Source: an uncultured Solirubrobacter sp.
Lineage (GTDB): Bacteria; Actinomycetota; Thermoleophilia; Solirubrobacterales; Solirubrobacteraceae
Length of the DNA: 18,446 bases
Direction: 5' to 3'
Assembly: GCA_937871635.1 (NCBI GenBank)
Contig: CALMNS010000009.1
Span: 1 to 18,446, forward strand
A program made the translations under genes and the position numbers. The first letter of the stretch is position 1. Each line of letters begins with the position of its first letter. Below the pieces are notes generated by a model. It did no database searches and was not told the DNA's origin. It saw nothing but the letters and a program-made list of their open reading frames with translations. This document shows, piece by piece, positions 7,852-14,225 of the stretch.

Positions 7852-8687
7852 CGCGCGACAGCGCTCAGTGGTGGCGGGGGAGACGCCGAGTCGCTGAAGC
7901 GCTCGACGTCGGCGCGCAAGGCGCGTGCGAGCAGCGAAAGCTCCGAACCGCACGCGATCAGCGTTGCGCCGCGATGGCGCCAGTCGGACGCCTCTTGGGC
8001 GCTGCGGGCGAACACGCCGAGCACCTTGTCGTGGGCCAGGACGATGCGGGCGGCTCGTGCAAGCGCGTCGCGCACGACGGGGTGGTCCTGGTCCCCGGCG
8101 TGCCCGAGGCTGGCGGCGAGGTCCGTCGGCCCGAGGAAGAAGGCGTCGATGGCGGCATCGCCGACCAGGTCCGGTAGCGCGGCGACACCCTCGGCGCTCT
8201 CGATCTGAGCGATGAGCATCGCCGAGGTGCGAGCGCGCTCCAGGTAGGAAGCCGCAGGCTCGAGCCCGAACGAGGCGGCGCGGTGCGAGAAGGCCAGCCC
8301 GCGCCGGCCTCGCGGCGGGTAGAGCGCGGCGGCGGACACAGCGGCGGCGATCTCAGCCGTGCTCACGTCGGTGACCTGGATGCCGGCGGCCCCGGCGTCG
8401 AGCGCGCGACCGGCCAGGTCCAGCGAGCCCGGAGTGAGCCGCACGATGACCGGCACGTCCTCCAGCTCAGCCGTGCGCACGATGGTGGCCACCTCGGGCA
8501 GCGTGAGGGTGGAGTGGTCGAGATCGGCGACGAGCCAGTCGTAGCCGGAGCGCACGACGATCTCGGTGACGTTGGGATCGGCGGACTTGACGAACGTCCC
8601 CAACAGCGCCTCGCCGCGACCGAGACGCTCGTGCAAGGAGGCGGGACCACGGCGGAGGCGAGCGGAGCCGCCCGCGTCCGGCGTCAT
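7848..8687 (-). CDS. hpaI: HpcH/HpaI-family class II aldolase (4-hydroxy-2-oxoheptanedioate aldolase-like)
   Basis: A 279-residue protein of the HpcH/HpaI family. The key residues align with E. coli HpaI: H58 in ADLDHST (HpaI H45), R83 in VIVRLT (R70), and the metal ligands E163 in AQIESAEGV (E149) and D189 in LGPTDLAASLG (D175), with nearly identical spacing. HpaI splits 4-hydroxy-2-oxoheptane-1,7-dioate into pyruvate and succinic semialdehyde, the last step of homoprotocatechuate degradation. The ATG at 8687 overlaps the cupin stop (ATGA) and the stop overlaps the DUF6282-like start. Related 2-keto-3-deoxysugar aldolases share this fold, so the substrate rests on the hpa context. Confidence 0.88.
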   Translation of the reverse strand: MTPDAGGSARLRRGPASLHERLGRGEALLGTFVKSADPNVTEIVVRSGYDWLVADLDHSTLTLPEVATIVRTAELEDVPVIVRLTPGSLDLAGRALDAGAAGIQVTDVSTAEIAAAVSAAALYPPRGRRGLAFSHRAASFGLEPAASYLERARTSAMLIAQIESAEGVAALPDLVGDAAIDAFFLGPTDLAASLGHAGDQDHPVVRDALARAARIVLAHDKVLGVFARSAQEASDWRHRGATLIACGSELSLLARALRADVERFSDSASPPPPLSAVAR

Positions 8688-9028
8688 GCGGTGGCTTCCT
8701 CCGCCGCGTACTCGTCTCGCTTGGGCGTGAAGATGCTGAGGTCGACCACGGGCTCCTCGCCGACGGTCTGCGCCCAGTGCTCGGCGTTGGGCGGTACGAC
8801 CACCATGTCGCCCGGCCCCATCAGCCGTTCCTCCTCGCCCACGGAGAACCTGGCCTGGCCGGACACGATGTAGACGATCTGCTCGAAGCCGTGGCTGTGC
8901 GGCCGGGGCGTGTGCCCCGGCGCGAGCGTCGTCCACGCGAGCGTGGCGCCTTCACCGGAGAACACGCGGCGCTCGACTCCCGGGCGAACCGGCGTCACGT
9001 TGAGGTCATCGTGCCTGGCGTGCTTCAT
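8684..9028 (-). CDS. Single-domain cupin protein, first gene of the six-gene operon
   Basis: A 114-residue small beta-barrel cupin. Motif 1 is PRPHSHGFEQIVYIVSG (H44, H46, then E49/Q50) and motif 2 is GPGDMVVVPPNAEHW (H84), giving the usual metal-binding set. The ATG at 9028 has a good TGGAGGCGAG Shine-Dalgarno. Small stand-alone cupins can be dioxygenases, isomerases or ligand sensors, and sequence alone does not decide. As the promoter-proximal gene it may handle an early or toxic intermediate, or help an isomerisation for which no HpaF homologue is visible. That is speculation. The stop overlaps the aldolase start (ATGA). Confidence 0.85.
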   Translation of the reverse strand: MKHARHDDLNVTPVRPGVERRVFSGEGATLAWTTLAPGHTPRPHSHGFEQIVYIVSGQARFSVGEEERLMGPGDMVVVPPNAEHWAQTVGEEPVVDLSIFTPKRDEYAAEEATA

Positions 9029-9109
9029 CTCGCCTCCAGCGATCGTGTCTCCAGCAACGTACCATGATCAGATCAGATCGCACATCTAATGCGGTACGAT
9101 GCCGATCCA
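9029..9109. promoter_or_regulatory. Divergent promoter between the cupin operon and the amidase, with a TGATC-N-GATCA palindrome
   Basis: The short gap carries a perfect 11-base palindrome, TGATCAGATCA, at 9065-9075, followed by a further GATC at 9076-9079. A -10-like TACGTT on the minus strand (9061-9056) would place the palindrome just upstream of it, a common operator position. Outer arms CGTACC (9059-9064) and GGTACG (9093-9098) are also inverted. On the plus strand TACGAT (9095-9100) lies 9 bases before the GTG at 9110, which fits a leaderless amidase mRNA. No -35 is clear on either strand. Regulator identity (GntR or IclR of this island) is inferred. Confidence 0.5.
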
Positions 9110-10579
9110 GTGAGCGAGCTGCACTACCTGTCGGCGACAGAGGCACTGCACCGCTTCGGTGCGCGCCAGCTCTCGCCGGTTGAGCTGCTTCAGGCGCTCA
9201 TCGATCGCGCTGAGCGGGTGGAGCCGCAGGTCAACGCCTTCGCGGAAGAGGCCTTCGATGGAGCCCTGATCCAGGCGCGCCGGGCCGAGGAGCGGTACGC
9301 CGCGGGCGCCCCCGAGGCGCCGCGAGCACTCGAGGGCCTCCCCGTGGCCGCCAAGGAGGAGCAGCCGATCGCGGGTCGAGCGGTCACCGACGGAACCCTG
9401 CTGCGAGCACCGCGTGCGTCCGACGTGACCGCGATCGGGCTCGAGCGCATCATGACCGCCGGTGCCGTCGTCCACGCCCGGACCACGACCTCGGAGTTCT
9501 GCTGCATGCCCCTCTCGCACACCCTGCGCTGGGGCGTGACGCGAAACCCGTGGAACCTCGCGGCGAGCGCAGGCGGCTCGTCGGGCGGCTCAGCGGCGAG
9601 CCTGGCGGCCGGCACCGCGGCGCTGGCCACGGGATCGGACATCGGCGGTTCGCTGCGGGCGCCGGCGTCCTTCAACGGGATCGTCGCCTTCAAGCCGCCG
9701 CACGCCCGCATCCCGGTCCTGCCACCCGCCGGCATGGACCCCTACTTCCACCACGGACCGATGGCACGCTCCGTCGCCGATTGTGCGCTGCTGCACAACG
9801 TCATGGTCGGGCCGGACTCACGCGATCACCGGTCGCTGCGACCCGCCCTTCCCATTCCCACGTCGCTCGACGACGTGCGCGGCTTGCGGGTGGCCTACTG
9901 CCCCACGCCGGGCGACCTCCCGGTCGAGCCTGAGGTACAGGACAACACCCGCGCGACGGCGGAGGCGCTGCGTGCAGAAGGCGCGCTCGTCGAAGAAGTC
10001 GAGATCGCCTGGCGGCTTGACGACATCAAGCGGGCGTTCTGGGCTCACTTCGGTGACGGGTTCGCCGCCGAGCTGCTGGCGCTGGCCGAAGCTGATCCGG
10101 GCGCCATCACGGGCTACACGCTCGCCTTCGCGCGCAAGGGCGTCGAGGCGGCCAGCCTCGTTCGGGCTGACGAGGGGCTCAGGCTCGAGGCCGCGGTGCA
10201 GGGGCGCCTGGACGAGCTGCTTGAGCGTTTCGACGCGCTCATCATGCCGACCATCGGCGCGCTCGCCTTCGCTGCCGGCGAGGACTACGTGGACACCCCG
10301 CTCCTCGTAGACGGCGTTGCGGTCGAGCACTTCTCCGACGCGTCGTTGACTCCGGCCTTCAACATCTGCAGCGCCTGTCCCGTCCTTGCGGTCCCGTCGG
10401 GGTGGGCATCCAACGGCGTGCCGACCGGGGTGCAGGTCGCGGCGCGCACCTACGACGACGTCACGGCCTTCCGCGTTGGCGCGGCGATCGAACGGACCCG
10501 CGCGGCGGGCTTCGCCGGTGGTCGGACGCCGGCGCTCGATGCCGCCGGAAACGGGACCGCCCATCCCGCCCCACGGTGA
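9110..10579 (+). CDS. Amidase signature (AS) family amidase
   Basis: An AS-family amidohydrolase of 489 residues from the GTG at 9110; an ATG at 9089 would add seven residues. I prefer the GTG because MSELHYLSATEAL is a normal family N-terminus, though neither start has a good Shine-Dalgarno. The Ser-cisSer-Lys triad is complete: K82 in PVAAKEEQP, S157 in AGGSSGGSAA and S181 in SDIGGSLR. The 24-residue Ser-Ser spacing equals that of mammalian FAAH. AS enzymes hydrolyse amides to acid and ammonia. In this setting it could rescue an arylacetamide released by the nitrilase, or open a second entry point from amides. It is divergent from the cupin operon and probably shares its control. The substrate is not shown by the sequence; indoleacetamide-type or unrelated amides are alternatives. 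Confidence 0.9.
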   Translation: MSELHYLSATEALHRFGARQLSPVELLQALIDRAERVEPQVNAFAEEAFDGALIQARRAEERYAAGAPEAPRALEGLPVAAKEEQPIAGRAVTDGTLLRAPRASDVTAIGLERIMTAGAVVHARTTTSEFCCMPLSHTLRWGVTRNPWNLAASAGGSSGGSAASLAAGTAALATGSDIGGSLRAPASFNGIVAFKPPHARIPVLPPAGMDPYFHHGPMARSVADCALLHNVMVGPDSRDHRSLRPALPIPTSLDDVRGLRVAYCPTPGDLPVEPEVQDNTRATAEALRAEGALVEEVEIAWRLDDIKRAFWAHFGDGFAAELLALAEADPGAITGYTLAFARKGVEAASLVRADEGLRLEAAVQGRLDELLERFDALIMPTIGALAFAAGEDYVDTPLLVDGVAVEHFSDASLTPAFNICSACPVLAVPSGWASNGVPTGVQVAARTYDDVTAFRVGAAIERTRAAGFAGGRTPALDAAGNGTAHPAPR

Positions 10580-10616
10580 TGGGCGACGCTGCCGCCGTGC
10601 TGCGCAGCCGAGCCTC

Positions 10617-10698
10617 CTAGTGGTCGTGCCCGGAAGTACGGTCCGGCTCCGGGGAGTGGCCGCCGGAGACGCACCGTACTTGCGGGGACGGCCACTAG
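10617..10698. repeat. Palindromic intergenic element A, bounded by CTAG on both sides
   Basis: Arms at 10617-10642 and 10673-10698 are inverted copies matching at 23 of 26 positions by my alignment, and a second inner stem (CTCCGG 10647-10652 / CCGGAG 10663-10668) lies between them. Each end is CTAG; the right CTAG supplies the TAG stop of the metallo-hydrolase gene. It lies between convergent genes, so it could serve as a bidirectional terminator, but it lacks T-tracts. CTAG at both ends fits a 4-bp YTAR-type target duplication as used by IS5-like elements, suggesting a MITE-like insertion. It shares GTGCCCGGAAGT (10626-10637) with element B. Confidence 0.7.
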
Positions 10699-11444
10699 AC
10701 CGCGACCAGAGGCGGGACCATCTCGCCGGCGTCGAGCACGGCCGTGGCGATCCCCCGCTTCCCGCCGGCGTCCTGGAACCGCCGCACCGCATCGGGCTGC
10801 TCGACGTAGACCGGCGGATGATCGAAGACGCCATGGTGCATCGCGCAGGCGACCTCAGCGCCCAGCACCACGCACGCCTCGATGGCCTGCTCCGGCGTCA
10901 TGGTGACGGGCACGTCGGCTTCGTAGCCCTCGAAGCGGGCGATCACGCCGTTGATGGGAACGAAGGCAGCCGCGAAGGGACCGTACTCCCGGGCGATCTT
11001 CCACCAGCTCCCGTGCCACATGGTGTCGCCGCAGTGGATGATCCGGCGACCCGCGCCCTCGACCACCCAAGCGACCTGATCGTCGCCACGCCAGTCCAGT
11101 GAGGGGACCGGCGTGACCGTGAACGGGCCGATCTGACGATTGGTCCCGACCTCCTGGCCGACGGCCACGACGCCGGCGTCGGCCATCGCGACCGCCAGCG
11201 GCCAGTGGCAGCCCACCGTGCCCTCGGGCGCGAGCCGAGCGAGCAGGTCGACGTCGAAGTGGTCGGGATGGATGTGCGTGATCAGGGCGTGGGTCCCGGG
11301 CGGAGTGTCGACCGGCGGTACCGGGCTCTTGGGCTTGCCGAGCACGGGCTCGAAAGCCGCCACGTGCTCGAGCGGATCGATCAGCAAGCGGGCCTCGCCG
11401 AGGGTCACCTCGACGCCGGACCAGGCGAGACGGCGCACCTGCAT
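10695..11444 (-). CDS. Metallo-beta-lactamase-fold hydrolase (UlaG-like)
   Basis: A 249-residue MBL-fold protein from the ATG at 11444; an ATG at 11468 would add eight residues. I favour 11444 because it has a GAGG element 8 bases upstream and gives the usual start MQVRRLAWSGVEV followed by LLIDPL. The zinc motif THIHPDHFD (HxHxDH) is intact, followed by HCGDTMWHGSWW and AMHHGVFDHPP, which supply the remaining Asp and His ligands. UlaG-like enzymes are phosphodiesterases, lactonases or other hydrolases, so the substrate is open. A lactone or thioester arising in the hpa pathway would be reasonable, but context is the only support. It is divergent from hpaE with a gap of about 60 bases and convergent with the amidase. 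Its stop codon lies inside the CTAG boundary of element A. Confidence 0.85.
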   Translation of the reverse strand: MQVRRLAWSGVEVTLGEARLLIDPLEHVAAFEPVLGKPKSPVPPVDTPPGTHALITHIHPDHFDVDLLARLAPEGTVGCHWPLAVAMADAGVVAVGQEVGTNRQIGPFTVTPVPSLDWRGDDQVAWVVEGAGRRIIHCGDTMWHGSWWKIAREYGPFAAAFVPINGVIARFEGYEADVPVTMTPEQAIEACVVLGAEVACAMHHGVFDHPPVYVEQPDAVRRFQDAGGKRGIATAVLDAGEMVPPLVAV

Positions 11445-11474
11445 GGTGTCAACCTCAGCAGAGCTCATGCGCGG

Positions 11475-11507
11475 ATCGTAGACGATTCGATATGATTTCG
11501 CATCATC
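11475..11507. promoter_or_regulatory. Divergent promoter between the metallo-hydrolase and hpaE, probably leaderless on one or both sides
   Basis: TATGAT at 11491-11496 is a good -10 hexamer lying 11 bases before the hpaE ATG (11508), which has no Shine-Dalgarno; this fits a very short or absent leader, common in actinobacteria. On the other strand TACGAT (11480-11475) lies 6 bases before the alternative metallo-hydrolase ATG at 11468. ATGAT-ttcgc-ATCAT (11492-11506) is a 15-base interrupted palindrome covering the -10 and likely start point, a good repressor site candidate. No -35 box is clear. Confidence 0.5.
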
Positions 11508-13025
11508 ATGACCTCCCTCCCCATGACTAGAGCTGCGGTCGCGAAGCCGGCGATGGAGTTCGGCCTCCAACGGCACTACATCGGCGGCCAGTTCCGCTCG
11601 AGCGCGTCTGGCGCGACGTTCGAGACGCTCAACCCGGCGACCAACGCGGTGCTCGCGCACGCCGCGGACGGAGGCGAGGAAGACGTCACAGCGGCCGTCC
11701 AAGCGGCCCGGACCGCTTTCGACGACGGACCCTGGCCCCGGCTGAAGGCGTCGGAACGGGCCGCGGTGCTGCGTCGCGTCGCCGCCGTCATCCGAGACCA
11801 CGAGGACGAGTTCATCCGCCGCGAGGTGGCCGACATCGGCATGCCGATCGCCCAGATGAAGGGGCTCGCGATGCGGGCGGCCGAGAACTTCGACTACTAC
11901 GCCGGCGTCGTGCCCGAGCTGCACGGGCGGGCCTTCCAGGTCGGCGACGAGTTCCTGAACTACACGATCCGCAAGCCGGTTGGCGTCGCTGGACTCATCA
12001 TGCCGTGGAACGCACCGCTCATGCTTTCCACGTGGCGGATCGCCCCTGCGCTCGCTGCCGGCAACACGGTGGTCCTCAAGCCGGCGGAGTGGTCCCCGCT
12101 GACGGCCACCTACCTGGCCGAGGTCCTGGAGGAGGCGGGCGTTCCGGCGGGCGTGTTCAACGTCGTCCACGGCTTCGGCGAGACGGCGGGCGCGCCGCTG
12201 GCACGTCACCCGGGGGTCGACCTGATCTGCTTCACCGGTGAGACCACCACCGGGCAGACCATCATCGCCGCCGGCGCCCCGACGCTCAAGCGCTCCTCGG
12301 TCGAACTGGGCGGCAAATCACCGGTGATCGTCTTCGAGGACGCCGATCCGGAGCCGTGCGTGGATGCGGTCCTGGCGCAGATCTTCACCATGAACGGCCA
12401 GCGCTGCACGGCCGGGTCCCGGCTGCTGGTCCAGGAGCCGCTGTATGAGCGCATCGTCGGCGAGGTCGCCGAACGAGCCAAGCGCATCCGCGTCGGTGAT
12501 CCGTTCGACCCGCGCACCGAGCTCGGCCCCTTGATCCGGCCCGAGCATCATGAGCGCGTCCTGCAGTACATCGCCTCAGCGGAGGGCGCCCGCCTCTTGG
12601 CCGGCGGTGCACGACCTCAAGGACTGGACACCGGCAACTACCTCGAGGCGACGGTTCTCGCCGACGTCAACGAGGACATGGCGGTCTTCCAGGAGGAGAT
12701 CTTCGGCCCGGTGCTGGTGGCGATGCCGTTCCGCGACGAGGCCGAAGCCGTCCGCCTCGCCAACGCCACGCCCTACGGGCTGGCGGCCTACGTCTGGACG
12801 GATGATCTGCAGCGCGCTCATCGCGTCGCGCACGCCATCGACACGGGCATGTGCTGGGTGAACTCCCAAAACGTGCGCGACCTGCGGACGCCCTTCGGCG
12901 GCGTGAAGGACAGTGGGATCGGTCGCGAGGGCGGGGACTACGCCTTCGACTTCTACTGCGAGACGGAGATCGTGCACATCGCGCTCGGCACGCATGCGAT
13001 CCCCCGACTCGGCCTCGGCGACTAG
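11508..13025 (+). CDS. hpaE: 5-carboxymethyl-2-hydroxymuconic-semialdehyde dehydrogenase (HpaE-type aldehyde dehydrogenase)
   Basis: A 505-residue NAD(P)-dependent aldehyde dehydrogenase. Catalytic residues are N168 (MPWNAP), K191 (LKPAEW), E266 (VELGGKSP) and C300 (GQRCTAGS). The C-terminus reads VNSQNVRDLRTPFGG, then GREGGDYAFDFY and HAIPRLG, which closely follows E. coli HpaE (SQNVRDLRQPFGG, GREGGQYSF, HHIPRWG) and separates it from generic ALDHs. HpaE oxidises the ring-cleavage semialdehyde to 5-carboxymethyl-2-hydroxymuconate. The ATG at 11508 is used; ATGs at 11523 and 11553 are alternatives. It is followed by the homoprotocatechuate dioxygenase, its pathway predecessor, across a palindromic insertion. 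The TAG stop lies in the left CTAG of that element. Confidence 0.92.
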   Translation: MTSLPMTRAAVAKPAMEFGLQRHYIGGQFRSSASGATFETLNPATNAVLAHAADGGEEDVTAAVQAARTAFDDGPWPRLKASERAAVLRRVAAVIRDHEDEFIRREVADIGMPIAQMKGLAMRAAENFDYYAGVVPELHGRAFQVGDEFLNYTIRKPVGVAGLIMPWNAPLMLSTWRIAPALAAGNTVVLKPAEWSPLTATYLAEVLEEAGVPAGVFNVVHGFGETAGAPLARHPGVDLICFTGETTTGQTIIAAGAPTLKRSSVELGGKSPVIVFEDADPEPCVDAVLAQIFTMNGQRCTAGSRLLVQEPLYERIVGEVAERAKRIRVGDPFDPRTELGPLIRPEHHERVLQYIASAEGARLLAGGARPQGLDTGNYLEATVLADVNEDMAVFQEEIFGPVLVAMPFRDEAEAVRLANATPYGLAAYVWTDDLQRAHRVAHAIDTGMCWVNSQNVRDLRTPFGGVKDSGIGREGGDYAFDFYCETEIVHIALGTHAIPRLGLGD

Positions 13026-13192
13026 ATGGTTGATTCCGAATGGGCCGCGTGGGCGGGGGCGGGCCTGACCGAGCTGGGCGGTGCCCGGAAGTGAAGCCGA
13101 TAGCGGGGTTATCGGCGATCTTCCGGGCGCCGATCCAGTGATGCGTCAGGCACGTCATCCGGCCATGCGGGAATTCGGAATCAATCATCTAG
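13022..13192. repeat. Palindromic intergenic element B (171 bp), MITE-like, CTAG-bounded, between hpaE and hpaD
   Basis: Terminal arms at 13022-13041 and 13173-13192 are inverted copies with a single mismatch in 20 bases, both ending in CTAG. A second strong hairpin lies at 13079-13132. The left CTAG contains the hpaE TAG stop and the right CTAG runs directly into the hpaD Shine-Dalgarno (AGGAGG, 13191-13196). If one CTAG copy and the interior are removed, hpaE would end TAG and hpaD would start 13 bases later with a good ribosome site. This clean empty site argues for insertion with a 4-bp duplication. No transposase is present, so it would be non-autonomous. It shares GTGCCCGGAAGT (13081-13092) with element A. 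Confidence 0.75.
13079..13132. terminator. Strong hairpin inside element B, possible transcription attenuator upstream of hpaD
   Basis: Arms 13079-13091 and 13120-13132 pair over 13 positions with one G-U wobble. A second stem, GCCGATA (13096-13102) with TATCGGC (13110-13116), stacks inside around a seven-base loop. There is no U-rich tail, so Rho-independent termination is uncertain. Sitting between hpaE and hpaD, the structure could lower read-through or act as an RNA processing or stabilising site. Confidence 0.45.
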
Positions 13193-13205
13193 GAGGAGCG
13201 ACACC

Positions 13206-14225
13206 ATGACCACTGCCACCGAGCTGGTTCGCGCACCCGTTGCGACCCCGGCTTACGACATCGTCCGCGCTGCCTTCGCGGAGCTTCGGGTCCGCGACCT
13301 TGGCGTCTCGGAGCACTTCTACGCAGAGCTGCTCGGCATGGTGGTCGCAGCACGCACCGAGGATGCGATCTACCTGCGCGGCTGGGAGGAGCGGGCACAC
13401 CACTCGCTGGTCCTGCGGCGGGCGGAGACACCGGCGGCGGCGCGCCTCGGCTTCCGGGTCCGCGGCGAGGAAGACCTCGACCTCCTGGCTGCCGACCTCG
13501 AGGCGCAAGGCCTACCCACCCACTGGGTCGATGCGCCTGACCCAGCCATCGGTCGCGTCCTGCGCGCCGCCGATCCCTTCGGCTACCCGCTCGAGTTCTT
13601 CCACGTCATGCAGCAGGTCGAGACCTCGCATCAGCGCTTCGACCTGCAGCGCGGCGCACCGATCCTGCGCTTCGACCACCTCAACCTGCACACGCCGCGT
13701 CCCGAGGCGGCGTTCCGCTTCTGGACCGGGCTGGGCTTCCGCTGCTCGGAGTACATCGCGACGGACGGACCGGAGGACCGCATCACCGCCGGGTGGCTGT
13801 TCCGCAAGCCAACCGTCCACGACGTCGGGCTGACGGCGGGCCGGGGCCCACGCCTGCACCACACGGCCTTCTGGGTCGGCGAGTCCGCCGCCGTCCTGCG
13901 CGCGTGCGACCAGCTCGCCGCCGCCGGCCATGCCGGAGTGATCGAGCGCGGTCCGGGCCGCCACGGCGTCTCCAACGCCTTCTTCGTGTACCTCCGTGAC
14001 CCCGATGGGCATCGCATCGAGCTCTACTCGAGCGACTACTACACCGGGGATCCCGACCACGAGCCGCTGCGGTGGTCAGTCAACGACGTGCGGTGTCGCT
14101 CGTTCTGGGGTACGCGCGCACCCGACAGCTGGTATGAGGAGTCCTCGCTCATCCTCGGCCCCGACGGCGAGGTCGCCGGCCTCGAGGACAGCGCGGTCGA
14201 CGAGCGCACCGAGGTGATGGCCTAG
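13206..14225 (+). CDS. hpaD: 3,4-dihydroxyphenylacetate (homoprotocatechuate) 2,3-dioxygenase, type I extradiol
   Basis: A 339-residue VOC dioxygenase closely resembling Brevibacterium fuscum HPCD and Arthrobacter MndD. Iron/manganese ligands are H158, H219 and E272, and second-sphere residues are N160, H205, H253 and Y262. All are offset by +3 or +5 from the B. fuscum numbering (H155, N157, H200, H214, H248, Y257, E267). Diagnostic stretches are IERGPGRHGVSNAFF, DPDGHRIELYSSDYYTGDPD and DSWYEESSLILG. The enzyme opens homoprotocatechuate between C2 and C3 to 5-carboxymethyl-2-hydroxymuconic semialdehyde, the HpaE substrate. The ATG at 13206 has an AGGAGGAGCG ribosome site. The last 20 or so residues are shorter than the B. 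fuscum C-terminal lid region. Its stop shares a CTAG with the converging IclR gene. Fe versus Mn use cannot be told. Confidence 0.94.
   Translation: MTTATELVRAPVATPAYDIVRAAFAELRVRDLGVSEHFYAELLGMVVAARTEDAIYLRGWEERAHHSLVLRRAETPAAARLGFRVRGEEDLDLLAADLEAQGLPTHWVDAPDPAIGRVLRAADPFGYPLEFFHVMQQVETSHQRFDLQRGAPILRFDHLNLHTPRPEAAFRFWTGLGFRCSEYIATDGPEDRITAGWLFRKPTVHDVGLTAGRGPRLHHTAFWVGESAAVLRACDQLAAAGHAGVIERGPGRHGVSNAFFVYLRDPDGHRIELYSSDYYTGDPDHEPLRWSVNDVRCRSFWGTRAPDSWYEESSLILGPDGEVAGLEDSAVDERTEVMA

Noticed and set aside
12667..13188. Minus-strand open frame starting inside element B and running antisense into hpaE
   Set aside because: It spans a palindromic insertion and then reads antisense through hpaE into low-complexity Arg/Ser/Pro sequence. 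The element itself explains its first part, and no ribosome site or domain supports a protein.
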